Shown in pieces: positions 25,860 through 38,940 of a stretch of DNA of 64,000 bases (its first letter is position 1; each line of letters begins with the position of its first letter). The stretch comes from Pseudoscleropodium purum (lineage: Eukaryota > Streptophyta > Bryopsida > Hypnales > Brachytheciaceae), in the NCBI GenBank assembly GCA_963969395.1, contig OZ017797.1, positions 33,728,001 through 33,792,000 of the forward strand, read 5' to 3'. The translations under genes and the position numbers were made by a program. The notes under the pieces were generated by a model that searched no databases, had not been told where the DNA came from, and saw only the letters and a program-made list of their open reading frames with translations.

Positions 25860-27797
25860 ACCGAAAACAAGGAAGACCCGTACATGACCTCTTGCACCGC
25901 CAGCTCGGACCAAAACCGCGGCAGTGGAGACTTGTGTGCCTTCAGCTTTGGGGTGGAACTGGAGACCTGGAGTAGGTCGCTTCTGGCATTATTAGGAATT
26001 CAATCCACTTGATATTTCGTGAAGAAAGCGCCACAGGATTAGCGGGCGCAACGTCACGCCGTGACGCTGCTGGCCTCGCTACTGTAGCCCTCAGGCTCCC
26101 ACTAGGCACCTCGCAAGTCAAGTTGGAGCCCACTAGCCACGCGCCATTCAGGCAGACTGAGGAGAACAGCATCTTCGAGGGCACTCTTGGGGACGAGCAC
26201 ACTTAAATCTATTTCACCGTCGAGCTTATCGACTTATCATAAGCTTAACTACGTCGGTTGTCCTCTTCTTCCACACCTAACAGCCGTCTCCACTTCCACC
26301 CGTAGCTTGAGCTTCACCCAGTGGCTGGAGCAGCTATCTGGTGAGCACAGTCGATTGCTGCGCAGTAGTGTTCGTACCAGCCCCAACTTGTGCAGCAATC
26401 ATGCCACAGCACACCTGCTGGGAGTGTTGACAGAGAGTGAGAGAGACTTCAGTGGGCGCCTTCTAAGCTACAGTGGAGCCTGAATAGGACTGTGGGGATC
26501 TTCAGACTAGCCAGGTGATGAGATAAGAGGGGGTACACGCATTTATACTCTGCACACCTTTTTCTTCAAGTCCGAAGGTGACGGGTTCGCCTGCACAGAG
26601 TGAGTGAGGGATGGTGCATGTGCGTGTCGTCAACGTTGGAGTTTCCAGTTGCGATCGAACAACAGTCAAGGTAACGCAGCGAAGACTGCCAGGAAGGAAA
26701 GAAGGAAGGAATTGTTGGTGTTGGTTGGTATCAGGCCGTGAAGGATCGTTAGTACGTAGCTAGGGTGGAGTTAGGAATGTGACTTGGCGGCAAGGAATGG
26801 GGAGGGCGACCAGAGCCGGAAGTGAGAATGCGAAAGGGGTTAGATGACGAGAGAGTGGTAAGCAGTGTCTAGTTGGGAATATGGTCGATCCATAGCCGTG
26901 GCGAAGTTTTGAGTCAATCTTTTCCAGAGAACGTGTCTTCGAACAGTAAAGAAAGTATTTCTGAAAGTGAGTCTTGGGGTGCATTCACTCTGCAGATGTC
27001 TAAGTTCGACTGAATCGAGTGTCGAGACAGGATATACAAAGTCAAAGCGCTTGCACTTCAAATCAATTAGGAGTTTCCTGATAGTGAATTCTCGAAGGTG
27101 GAAATCATGGCAAGCAAAAAGTCCTAAATTCATCTTGCAGCCTGCTTGATAGTATTTGTTCCTGGTCTCCGTTGGTTCCTCGTGACGGGTCTGCAACAGG
27201 CTCCCTGTGTACAATAGGCCTAGTGAGGGCAGTTTTGTCTGATGGATAATTACTTAGTTTTCACTCCGATGGAAGGGCATTTCAGAAGATGCTGATCATA
27301 GTAGATGCTAACGGCGTGGATTTTCCAGGCTTTACTCTTGAGTGTTTTAAAGAACTAGTTGCCTAATGTCTCTTAGGGTGGATTGAGGTTATCAGAAACC
27401 ACCTCAAGATGCACCCCAAGATTTCTGAGAAGGTCGATAGTACATCGAGGCTTCGGTATATTTGCAAACTCGTTCAAGTAGAGAAAGTACTTCGGTTTGA
27501 CCGAGAATTTTCCGTTATATGACCAAATGAATTTTCTTGATAATTGTGCAGCTTGGGGACTAGTGTCGGATTGGTGAATGACACCTGAGATCAGCCAAGA
27601 GAGGATAACAGCCAAGAGCGGAGACCGGCCAAAGGGCAAAGCATCTTCCTTTTCGTATACATTACCAGTTTACCATTGTCAAAGAGTTTTGAGCATCATT
27701 CACCATTCGATCGCCCCATCATATTGCGATCCAGATCACGCAGTGTACCAAGTCTCCAAACCTCGACTTTCGTGGAGATCTCTAAGTATTGTTCAAG
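25860..27797. other. GC-richer region upstream of the AP2/ERF gene
   Basis: Composition changes here from AT-rich to balanced. Several 60-140 codon frames exist on both strands, but none shows a recognisable domain and none has supporting splice sites I trust. The part nearest 27,798 should hold the promoter and 5' untranslated region of the AP2/ERF gene. An in-frame TAA at 27,783-27,785 closes that gene's frame upstream. Confidence 0.5.
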
Positions 27798-30438
27798 ATG
27801 CCAGACCACGATCGAGAACCGGCATTCCTGCACACGTTGCGCCAGGACCCAGGAGATGGAGCAGCAGCACGGTGTCCCAGCTGCCGAGGCACGGGGGTGA
27901 CGTTACAAGACGACTGTGTGTGCTGTGGCCGCGAGGTGGGCGTCGGCCAGGTCCCCCAAACCGAGGACATGACCAACGCGATCAAAGACTTGAGGATTAA
28001 ATCCGAAGTTGATGATGCACCTCAGGCTGTCATCATCCCGGATTTTGTTCAAGAGAGAAAGCCGATCATTCCTGCTGCAGCAGGTGGTTCCAGGGCATCG
28101 AATGGGCGCCAGAGGCGTAGCAGCATCCCCACCCTGAGGTATGTGTTTTGCGAGACTGAAGTGCACATAGGATCTTGATCAGGACGTTCTCTATTCTTCC
28201 ACTTCAATTCTTATGTAGTTTGACGAAAGGTACTCGACCACTGGACTGCGAGACTTGGTGTGGTTTAGAACGCTAATCCTTTCTGCCTCCACCATATTCA
28301 CAAAAGCTTAAGGGCTCTAAACCTGCTATGTGGTGATACTTCGTTATCAGTTATGTAAATGTGTTGAGTGTCCCACTGTTCGGACACTGGAGTCAATTGC
28401 TTGCACCTCATAATTTGTGACACAAAAGAATCTTAGAAACTGTGTATTACATCACTTAAATGTAGAGTAATATGACATCCATTCACTGCGAAGTTGGTAT
28501 GATTTATGAAATCCCCACCTATCTACAGGTCCCAAAAAACTGAAGTGCTTATTTAGGACCCTAGTCCTCCACTTCCACCTCTTCAAAAATCCTTCAGAAA
28601 GTGGCAAACTTCCGAATTGAAAGTTTCTGTGAACACATGAATAATTCGATTAAATACATTCTCCACATGACATCGGTTTGCACATCCTAGAGACTAATTA
28701 ATGCTGCTATATGTTGATGCCATCTAGGGCAAGCTAGTGCTTGACTGTTCAAATCATAATTCTCTTGAATGTTGTACTCTGCAGACCTGGCGTTGGAATT
28801 AAATATGCATCCCTGGACCAGCTGCAGCAGCAGAATGCAGGCGATAATTCCCGGAGCTCGGTGAGGATATACCACCAATACGTAGTAGGCCAGCAGTCGT
28901 CGTTGACACGGAGGATTGCACGAGGAAGTGCCAGGGGTGGTGCCGGGAGGGGGACCACAGGCGCTCACCCGACCTACAAAGGAGTGAGAACACGTAGAGG
29001 CGTGAAAGGGTATTTGGTGGAGATTCGTCCCCCCAGATGGAAAAAAACCATCTGGTTGGGCACCTACAACACCAGTCTCGAAGCTGCTAAAGCTTATGAT
29101 GCCGGTACGAACTTGCCACTGCACTAACTTTCAATGCTTGCCCGTGCATACCACTCTCTGTAAGTGCAATCCATGCATTTTTATATCACTGCAGGGACCC
29201 GGGTTTCAATGCTTGAATTTCCTAATATAAGACAAGTGCATGTATGTATGTTTTTTTTGTCATGTATACGTATCTTTGCGGGCGGGGGCGGTACCTCGAG
29301 GTAGAAAACAAAAGCACACCTCAGTTAGGAACTCGGTTTAGCATTACATTCTCTACCCTGGGTCAGAGCAAGTCCTGCAGTAATTAGATCAATTGCACTG
29401 GACTGACCCTTGCAGGACTTGCTTTAATGTAGCGGCATTACTGACAGTCAAGTTTGTAAGTATATATAGTTGACCGTGTATGATTGGAGGCTTGATTCTT
29501 GAAAAGCTGTGTCTCGAAGACGTCGTAAGATGTAGCTGGTATTCGATCAGGAGCTGCTAGCGGTGTACCAATCGCAAGAGTGCATGGAACAGCAACGCTG
29601 TCAACTGATCTAGATTGGCGTTACTCATTGTCCAAGACTGGCACTTATCGTTTCTGTCACGTATACATGCACGTCTTCAATTGTACCAGTGTGCATGCTG
29701 CATGATACCATTTGCTAGTAGTTTCTCTCCTGTGACATATAAATTTGTTGAATGATATCGCTGCCATGGTAGGCAAGCTAAGGTAACTTCAAGTTTTGCT
29801 CAGAGTGATTGATGAAATGCGCCTGATTGGTCACGTACCTACCAAACACTGACAGACAGGCACAAGAGCAACCACGACGATATTGATGACATGAATCCAT
29901 TGTCATATATGTTCTAACGGGATATAATTTTTGTTGTTTCTCAGGAGTGTTCTACACTAAGAAGTCCAATACCAAATACAACTTCGACATCTCCGAGGGC
30001 ACCTTCCCACCCCTTCCGGCCCACCTCCGGTTGGACAGACCCGAGAGCATGAACGCCATTAAGTTGTTTGTGCAGGGCCAAGCCAAATTAGCAGCCCGCC
30101 GAATGGAACTTACCGCCACCAGTGAGGCGGATAGTAATCTAATCAACCAGTCTCCGTCCTCCAGCTCTTGCCTCACCGGCAGTGACTCCACTAATTCAGT
30201 CTCCGCTTCCGCCGATCTCCACACGGCAAGCACTGAAGTCGGTATCGAAATCGACAGTGAGTTTGAGCAACTTCCACTGGACTTTGAATTCCTGGAGCTC
30301 GACCACTGCTTGCAATTGCACGATGAGAACGTCGCTGAAGAGGCGGCCAGCGCCTTATTATTTGATTACACGAATTACGTGAGTCAGCAAGGAGACATGG
30401 ACTTTCAAATGCTACCTGAAGAAGAAGACGAGGTTTGA
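27798..30438 (+). CDS. AP2/ERF-domain transcription factor, three exons
   Basis: A nuclear DNA-binding regulator of the AP2/ERF family, by domain. Exons are 27,798-28,138, 28,785-29,104 and 29,945-30,438, with GT-AG borders and matching phases, giving 384 residues. The ATG is preceded 12 bases upstream by an in-frame stop. Residues 26-43 hold C-P-S-C-R-G-T-G then C-V-C-C, a zinc-ribbon-like cluster matching the DnaJ CxxCxGxG pattern. The single AP2 domain is at about 178-234: Y-K-G-V-R, Y-L-V-E-I-R, W-L-G-T-Y, E-A-A-K-A-Y-D-A, ending K-Y-N-F. The second intron splits this domain after Y-D-A. The sites that separate DREB (V14/E19) from ERF (A14/D19) are L and P here, so neither subgroup fits. 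The C-terminus is Ser/Thr-rich then acidic (ends E-E-E-D-E-V), resembling an activation region. Target genes are unknown. Confidence 0.9.
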
Positions 30439-30585
30439 TTGGGCATTTACTATCCTTGCTTTGGTGAATATGATGCTCGTGACATCGTTCAGCAAAAAGA
30501 CCTGGAGTTTCAAGTTCTACCTCAAGAAGGAGATGTCTGATCGGGCATTTACTACCCATACTTGGTAGATATAATGCCAGTAGGA
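30385..30585 (+). repeat. Tandem duplication of the AP2 gene's last codons and stop
   Basis: CAGCAA begins at 30,385 and 30,490, a 105-base period. Unit 1 encodes Q-Q-G-D-M-D-F-Q-M-L-P-E and ends at the true stop (30,436). Unit 2, now in the 3' untranslated region, still reads Q-Q-K-D-L-E-F-Q-V-L-P-Q-E-G-D-V and then TGA (30,538). Both stops are followed by a near-identical GGGCATTTACTA. Unit 2 is shorter by one codon. Confidence 0.85.
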
Positions 30586-32924
30586 CGGTGCTGGCCATTA
30601 AGTCGAATGGATCTTTCCCATATATGGCAACTGTCACGGAGTACGATTCAGTCCCACTGTGTTTGCCAGAGAGTGCTGGACGCATTGACTAGGGGTATTC
30701 CTGGTGTCTCGACCCTCTACTGTAGTTATTTGTGCAGAGAGAAAGCTGTGCTGCCTGTAAAGCTTGCAGTGGGGTCCTAGTACAGTACTTCATGTTTTAT
30801 TGAAATTCCAAGTCTAGTCCCAAGCTAGTTCGTACTGTAGTTGTCACATTGCTCGTTTGAAGCAGAGAATGCAATATATCTGGAAGTGCACACAACTGTT
30901 GTACGTGGCAAAGTCATGGAATTTTCGATCTTCAAGTACATTGATGTCTGCAACTGATGCCTAGTGAAAGTTGGTTACATATATATTTTGGGATATGGAA
31001 GGACTCAGTGGGGTTTGGGGGAGGGGGTTGGAAATCAATGGTTATGTGGCTTTCTTTCAAGAAGGTTCTGAGTTCTCCAGCTCCTTCATTTAGGGGGATT
31101 CAAATTGAAGGTGGCCAATTTTGAGAACACTATTTTGAGTATGCAATTTTTGTACATGTTGGCTCTGCACAACGGATGAAGTGAGGTCTTGGAAACATTG
31201 TGGCAGCAAGGTGCATGGCCATAATTATAGTTTAGAATTTCTTAAAACGTTTATCCACTTTTTTCCATGGGCTTGAAGTTGGTCACTTTTTCTTGAGGCA
31301 ACTAGGCATTAAATATTTAAATTGCCTAAAAGGATACTCATAGGACTTTACTAGTTTAAGAATTGATCCTTATTTCTAACCTTTTGTGACATTTAGATTG
31401 TTGTAAATTGAGGTTTCATTTTTGCTCAAGTGACAAGTATTGATATGTTAGTATTTGGCAATTTGAATTTACTTAACCTTGTAACACCATATTTGGCATT
31501 TTGTGGTGTTTGGATGACAATATGGCAACTTGGACAACAATTAGAAGAATTTTTCATCCTTCTTTTTCTTGTTAACCTTCTATGGTGGGTTATGAAGAGT
31601 ATGCCATTGAGTTTGCAAACTCTATGTAACTTGTTTGTCTTCAAATAAATGAAAAGTTAGTAAAAAAATAGATTATAAAATATGATATTTTAGTTGCATA
31701 TTTATAGAAGTTGTTTCTTGCTCTATATATGAAATTCATCCATAGAAATGATATTTCTTGAGTTTAAGCCCAACTAATGAATTGAGGGTCGTATACTCTA
31801 GTTTGAACTCCAATTTGAATTCAAAAAAATCCTAAAATTCAATATTATATTACAATTTGAACAATGGGTGTATTTTCAATGTCTATTGTATTCTAATTAT
31901 AGAAAGACATAAAAAAAACAAATTTACACTACAATGTCCTTCACTATAATATGCACACATCATGAAAATTTCAAGTTTCTTAAGATAATTTTCTATTTGT
32001 TACGATTTTTCTTCACTTAATCTTCAAAAAAATTTAGAAAAAATAATTTTGTTTAAAAAAAAAAAATTGTGAAATAAAGAAGATAAGAAATTTCATCTTA
32101 AAAGAATAAAAAAAATTCATGAACAGATTGTTATCACTAATCACTTATCAAATGGAATTTCACCTCAAACTCTATGGTTGTAGGCCAAGCATTTGAAGGT
32201 TAACCCTAGAAATATGTTATGGACACTTAGTATCTAATGGAGGATAAAAAATCTTAGAGACTCCTTCTATGTAGGGTAGAATTGCAATTGTTCATCCTTG
32301 AAATTTTGTGTAAAAAGAGAAGGTCTTGTATAGTAATTTGATTTCCAATGAGTGCTCTTGGGCTTTTCAAATGATTCGCTATATCCAAAAGTGTCCATAG
32401 GAATAGGCCATTCATCATAGTTTCCATTTTCATATTGAAAATCTTTTTTGTTAGTCTTGTTGTTATGCAAAAGGGAGATATATATATATAAAATTGTGTT
32501 TTTTTTAACAAGTGCTGAAACGTGTCCACATGTTTTCTGAAACGTGAAGCAAGTTTACTACGAATGTCTAGAAAAATTTGTCAAGATTGACATGGTAAAA
32601 ACACAAGAAAATCTGAAAAAACATGCCATATTTTTAGAGAAACATCACAACAAATATGATTTTAAAAGGTGTCCAAAATGTGCCATGTGGTTACCACATA
32701 AGGGCCACGCAAGTGAATAATGCCACGTAGGATTTTTTTCACCTAACCAAAATATAAAGGTAGTTGACGTCATGTTTTTTGAAAATTTTCATGTTGTTTT
32801 TAGTAACATCAACTTAGATGTCTATAAGAATTTGAATACTTTTTTTTAGCAACATCAATTTTGACCTCCAAACATTCTTTGAGACGTTTTCTAAGACATC
32901 AATTTTGATATTAGCTTAGACATG

Positions 32925-33035
32925 TGCCATATACAATATATTATATACCATACACAATGTATTATACATCATACACCATGCATTATATAGCATACATTAT
33001 ACAACATACATTGTACACCATACACCATATTGACA
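32925..33035. repeat. Degenerate ATACACCAT/CATTATA short repeats
   Basis: Alternating words such as CATACACCATGCATTATA, CATACATTATACAACATA and CATTGTACACCATACACC form a degenerate short-period repeat of about 110 bases. Confidence 0.7.
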
Positions 33036-34649
33036 ATAATATTGAATAACTTGAAAAGCCTTATTGTCAATATTTTAACATGAGAAGGCAAGTTATTTAT
33101 GCAAGAGGGATGGTAGGAGAGAAGACAAACTATATGGGACATCTGAAATGTAATTTTCTATTATTAAAAACTAGATTTTAGATTTAAGTAATATGATGAA
33201 CATATTGTTGTCTTAGGAAAAAAATCCAAACATTACAGAGGATGTCTTAGTTGACATTGCAAAAAACATCTCAATGTCATAGAAGGCATTGCTATTGACA
33301 TCACAAGAAACATCTACATGTGATAGAGGACATCTTAATTGACGTCTATTGTAACAATGTTAGAATTCTAAAATGGCATTAAAGCATGTTGACTTCATCT
33401 TGTTTGGGCACTATATAACTCAAATGCTAATGCAACTATACAAGTGATTTTTTCTAGAAAAAAATGTTATGTAGTTTGCTTTCAACTATTTTTTCACATA
33501 AAGTCATTGTTTTACCTCAGCCCCCTGAATTTTTAGAAATTTACTTGCAATCAAATTTGAAGCCCTTGCTACTGTGTATAAGTTATTTGTAGTCTTTCTA
33601 TCATTCTTCTTATCCTAAGTCAAATTCAAAATGTTGGTCCCAACAAAAACTATAAGCTCTAAGAATTCTCTCAATTTCTTTAAATGTATTATATATCTTG
33701 TGAAACCAAAGGTCTATTGTGATTTTTTCAACAAGATGTATTTCACATTACGCTAATTTTAAAAAGTTGTCAACAATAAAAAATGAAGATTTGAAGTGGA
33801 TACCCTTGCACAAAATGTTGAATTGAAAAATCATAATCATTCATCATCAAAATCAAATGTTCAAGGTTGAAGCTACATTTAAAAAAGACATCACTCTTAA
33901 AAATAAATAATTAAAATAAAGAATACTTCAGGATTTCTTTTACATTAAAGTTTTGTCAACACCAAAATGCAGTGCTTTTGCATTTTGGATTTACATGTCA
34001 TAGATGTAATAGCAAAACGTGAACATCTACTTTTACAATACTATTACTTTACTTATATTTTCAAAATAATTTTTTCTTAATGAAATAATGAAATATTGAA
34101 ATTGGATAGAATTTTAATTTATAAGAGAAGAATTGCCTCATAGAATTTCAAAATGATAACAAAATTGTTTCTAAATATGCAAAGAAGAATTTGCGCTAGA
34201 AATATTGAACAAGGCTATGATATGAAAAATGTAACGTCTTCTACTCTATTTGCAATTCAATTATTTTAAAGCTCTCAATGGAAAATGAAATAAGTGCAAC
34301 ATACAATAGATGTGAATGCAAAATTATTGTTTGTTTCCAATTTTCTTTGTTGTTTGGAAGAAGATATAAGTTACAATATTTATACTAAAAAAATGTCCAA
34401 AAAAATTCTCAGAAAATAGTTAAGCTTCCAACTTCTTTACATTATCAAATTGTGGCACCTTCGTGCATGTGTGAAGAACACAATTTCTATTTATCAAACA
34501 TGCAAATGGTTCAAAATGAGCATCTCTGAATGTAAGACATAGGTTTCTTTCTTAAAAAGTTATAAGTTTTAAAATTTCTTTTTTTAAAGCAATATTTAGT
34601 ATATTATTTCCTTATATTTTCCATAGCTATTCTATTGTATATAACTTTT

Positions 34650-34757
34650 CACTACAAGAAAACAACATCCAAATTGACATGTCCTAATTGATAGACAGTG
34701 TCTGAATTGACAATAAATTTTCAAATTGACAAAAAATGATAGCATTTCCTTGTAGTG
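34650..34757. mobile_element. CACTA-type MITE, 108 bp
   Basis: The ends are CACTACAAGAAAA and, inverted, CACTACAAGGAAA. TTT flanks each side (34,647-34,649 and 34,758-34,760), giving the 3-bp target duplication of CACTA elements, though a T-rich target weakens that one point. Inside, ATTGACA-like words recur four times. No coding sequence. Confidence 0.85.
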
Positions 34758-35130
34758 TTTACAATTGGATTATTTTAAACCTAAATTTTCACACATGTAT
34801 ACTATCTTCTAAATGATTTATGGTAAAATATTACAAAGAAAAAATAAATAAATTCTAGAAGTCTTTGCATTCCAATACTAATCCCATTTTCAATCAAGAA
34901 TGATAAGTGTTACTTGCAACTATCCTTTAATCCCAAAGTCATAGTGCTTGAAACCAAAAAAAAATTTAATACTTCCCATAATGCAAACATATGTGTTCTA
35001 AATAGCAATTATTATAATTTTAAGGATAAAATAAAATAAAATAAAAATAAAAAAATAAATTATATATATATATATATGTTGTACTCTATGAATTATGGAG
35101 CATAATGTAAAAAACTTCCTTGAAAATTTC

Positions 35131-35276
35131 AAGGCCAATATTTTGAACCATTTGCATGTCTCAAATTTTAAAAATGAATTTTACCTCTAAAGTTCTAAGG
35201 CCAATATTTTGAATCATTTGCATGTCCCAAATTTTTAAAAATGATTTTACCTCTAAAGTTCCAAGGCCAATTTTTT
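35131..35276. repeat. Tandem repeat, 66-bp period
   Basis: AAGGCCAA starts at 35,131, 35,197 and 35,263: two full units and the beginning of a third. The units share TTTGCATGTC and TTTACCTCTAAAGTT. Confidence 0.9.
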
Positions 35277-35984
35277 GTCGAAAATCGCTCAATATTGAAA
35301 GTTTAGCTACATTCATTTAAGAAAATCTAAATTTTTTCTTAAGAATCAAACCATAGGATCTTGCACATCATTTGTCTCAAATCATGTAGTCAAAATTTCA
35401 TGACTATATAGATTAGAAGATATTAACATTTAAAGTTAGAAAGCAAAGATTATTTGAATAAATGAAAAAAAATTTAAGTACTTTCTAATCTTTTTATAAT
35501 TCAATTTAATTTATAATTGGAAAAAAACTAGTAATACAAGTGAGTTTTTTTCAAGATTCTTTAATGAATGGAATGAAAATTCCTTTTAGAGTTATTCCTT
35601 ACAAATTATATAAAATTTTAAACTTTATTGAGTGACAAATTACTAACTAAATTATACCTCCCAATTTTTACAAATCTTGTAAAAAAAGTTTTGGGTGATT
35701 TTAGATTTTTGAGTGAAGTTCAAGATTTTTCATTCAAAAAAGTGAAAATTTCTAAAAATTTCTAAAATTTTTATATATTGTTTTAAATTATTTTTTGAAA
35801 ATTTCTCGATTGAATTATAAGAAATATAAAAATTTAGAGGCAAACATCAATCAATAATATTTTATTCAATGAAATTTTAGAATTTGAGGAATCTAATCTT
35901 GAAAATTCTAAATAGAATTTTCATTCTACGTATTAAAAAGCCTTGAAAAAAATTTACTTTTGTACAAAGTTTTTTCTTGTTTTT

Positions 35985-36080
35985 CTCCACTCAATTGTTC
36001 TTGCTTTTTTCCACTTGTTTGTTCTTGCTTTTCTCCACTCATTTCTTCTTGTTTTTTGCACTAAGTTGTATTCATTATTC
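35985..36080. repeat. Pyrimidine-rich tandem repeat, about 30 bp
   Basis: Three to four imperfect units of the form TTCTTGCTTTTTTCCACT. The overlapping 100-codon frame (35,943-36,245), rich in F, L and H, is a product of this composition. Confidence 0.7.
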
Positions 36081-37240
36081 TACCATCTTGAATTAGAGCA
36101 TTCAAGCTGTAAATTTTTTCTATATGTGAAATATGACTTTCATAATACAAAAGATTGTTTTATATATGCAAAAGGTTGCTTTTATAATGTGAAAAGCTTC
36201 TTTTATAATTTGAAAAGTTGCTTGTATACCATACCAGTTTGTTAGGGTTGGCAAAAAAATTTATTTTCAAAAATCCAAAAATAAAATAAATAAGAGAAAC
36301 TGTCAAAATCACCAAAAATTAACCTTTGACGTCCCATTGTTCCCTTCAATGGAAAAATGGGCAAGTTCCTCTGACCTCAATTTTGGTGAATTTTTTAAAA
36401 TTCTTATGATAAGATATAAAAACCAATTAGTTTTTTAGGAATATAATTTTTATTTCAATTGGACAAAAGTTATACCACAGAAGCCTAGAATTGAACTTAT
36501 CAGGTAGCCCCCTTAAAATAAATAAAACTCAAAATATAAGTTTTTGAATCTTCTTCTAAGATATTATAGTTTTGTGTATATGTAAAGCTTTGAGTCATTC
36601 TATTTGAACTAGTCACGACAAAAGTATATAGTGATTTTACTTTAACAAATTGACATTGTATAAAAGTAACACCTAGTCCATCTTCCCTAGTTGCCATAGT
36701 CACTTAGCTTCCAACCTAACCCCACAAGAACTTCCCCAAGTAAATAGCTTGTAAAAAAGACTCTTTGTGCTAACGTGGTAGTTCTCTATTTTTGAGGACG
36801 TTTTAAAAAACACGTTGATGTTTCCTGCAATGTTTCATTTAACATTCTTGTCAAATAAAACATTCACCTGACTTACATTTGACATCTACACATTCATCAA
36901 AACATCCTCAAAAATTCTTGCTCCCTAGGCAGCCACCGCATTTTGAAACACATGTTTCAAAAAACATGCTTGTCTCTTTAAAACATCCTAAAAAACATTG
37001 TTTTCTTCTAGTGGATTTTAGATTTTCTTAGAATGCATTTTCTGGACAATGTATGAATAAACTATGAATTTTTAAAGTCATGAAAATAGATGTTTCTAAA
37101 ATCAATCGTAGACTCTTAGGAATAGTGGGAGTACATTTTAGGTAGAATATGTAGGGGTTGATTTTAAAAATAGTTCAATTTTAGGTATAGATATCCTACC
37201 CAAAAGGCTAATTTTGAAGTTGAATCAGAACATTTTCTTT

Positions 37241-37321
37241 TCTAGTAAACAATTATTGTTTTTCTTTTCTAATAAACAATTATTGCTTTTCTTTTCTAGT
37301 AAACAATTATTGCTTTGTTGT
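37241..37321. repeat. Three 27-bp tandem units
   Basis: TCTAGTAAACAATTATTG (A for G in unit 2) starts at 37,241, 37,268 and 37,295. Spacers are TTTTTCTTT-like. Confidence 0.9.
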
Positions 37322-37859
37322 TTTCACTTCATTGAAGGTTATTTGAAGAATATTTAGAAGAATATGTCTATAGAATTCCCAATTTGTCAAAATTGACAAA
37401 ATTTGCCATGGAAAAATCATTGTCCAATTTTGTTTTCATTGGCCCATTGTCTTAGAATTAAAGCCCCTTCTTAGGCATAATATTAGTTTTTTTTTAAATC
37501 ACAATTGATATTGCAACCTTTTGTAATTGTCCTATGGCAACAATGTCACATAGCCAAAGAAAGAACTATAACATGACAATCAAACATTTGTGGTTCTCAG
37601 TTTAGTCAAAAATTTAAAAATGGCTATTTAGTTTAGAATAGATTAGTATAATACCAATACAAGCATTTTCTTAGCACCTTGCAAGACTAGATTTTTTGAC
37701 TTTGAAACTTCTTAACCTAAAATTTTTGCACTATAGTTTTTGAATTAAGATTTTTTATGTTGAAAAATTGAGTTGAGTCTAAGAAAGAAAAATTTTAAAA
37801 AGAAGCATTTGATTTTCAATCTTAAATGCATTGTTAAGTAGATGCAGGTACAAGATAGA

Positions 37860-38940
37860 AGGAAAACTAAATTGTTAATGTTTCTACAATGGAATTGAAA
37901 CATACTAATTCCAATGGATAATGAATGTTTTGGAAATAGCCCTTCATCAAATTAATGTTATTTAAGAAAGCTCTAAGAACCAACATATAATACATCAATG
38001 CAAAGAAGAAAGAGTGTTCTTCATGATGCAATGGCATAAATATTTTGGAGTTACATTGATTTACAGTGATTTTCTCAAAATTTGAACATCGACACTTAGG
38101 ATGGACCGCAATAAATTTTTAATTGCTCCAAATGACCATGAATCCATATTGTTACCGCATGAGACTTTTGAATGACTTAAGTAAAAGATGGCTCTGCTCC
38201 ATTGCTTTAGAGCCCCTAATACAATGTTATGTACCAATCTTAGACATATGAATAAGTTTCCTTGTCTTTAAATTCGTAAAGGACTAAAAAGACTACTTTG
38301 GATTTTTTGAAGATTTGGGCATACTCTAATGCTCTATTGATTTCATAATTTGAAATTTTTTCGTGAATATTTTAGCATGAATGCTAATTATCCTAATCTA
38401 TATGTAAATCTTTCTTTCACATCATTCTAATAAATATTTCAAAATTATAAATTAAAAAAAAATTCAATATCAAATTTGGCATCTAAATTTTTTTAAGATT
38501 ATATAATTGTATTTAATTGTATATAATAACATCTACTGAAAACATTTGAACCATTTAGTTTTGAATGATGAAAAGAAGTTATAATAAACATGCAAGAAGA
38601 AATAAAACATAAAAAATCTTTTTTGAAATTCAGTTTTGAAATTTTTCAAATAAAAAACAAAATAAAGGATGTGCATTGCTTATTAGAACATTTTTACTAT
38701 TGAAATTAACAATTATCAATTTCTCTTGGTAAAGTCATTAGTAGTTTAGTTTATTCTTTCATTTAATACCACTATACTACCTTCTACTTTATAATTTCTT
38801 TAAAAAGGTGAAATGAAAATTTTTTGGTTATATTTTTTTTTTTTTCATATATTCTCAATTCATTTTACAACATATTGGCTAAATTGCACAAGTTTTGGAC
38901 ACATTTCTTAAAAAAAAGGTTAAACTCTAAAATTCTTTCA
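37860..38940 (+). repeat. Dispersed repeat, copy 1
   Basis: This interval aligns in direct orientation and in the same order with parts of 49,240-52,800. Examples are CAAAGAAGAAAGAGTGTTCTTCATGAT at 38,000 (49,352), the ATTGCTC(C/T)AAATGAC block at about 38,121 (49,470), ATGAATAAGTTT at 38,251 (51,432) and CTAATCTATATGTAAA at 38,392 (52,217). Copy 1 lacks the roughly 1.9-kb and 0.6-kb interruptions found in copy 2. No coding potential was recognised; it is probably a decayed transposable element. Confidence 0.8.

Larger units (their letters stand above)
30780..37840. other. Long AT-rich gene-free region
   Basis: About 7 kb without a recognisable gene. The first 300 bases may contain the 3' end of the AP2/ERF transcript. 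Beyond that the DNA is AT-rich with homopolymers and many GACATC/GATGTC-like words at 32.6-33.4 kb, which may be subterminal repeats of decayed transposons. Specific repeats within it are listed separately. CTTCTAGTGG at about 37,008-37,017 resembles an isolated CACTA-type end. Confidence 0.55.

Noticed and set aside
28687..29124. 145-codon minus-strand frame opposite AP2 exon 2
   Set aside because: It lies antisense to an exon with a clear AP2 domain and correct splice sites, and shows no motif.
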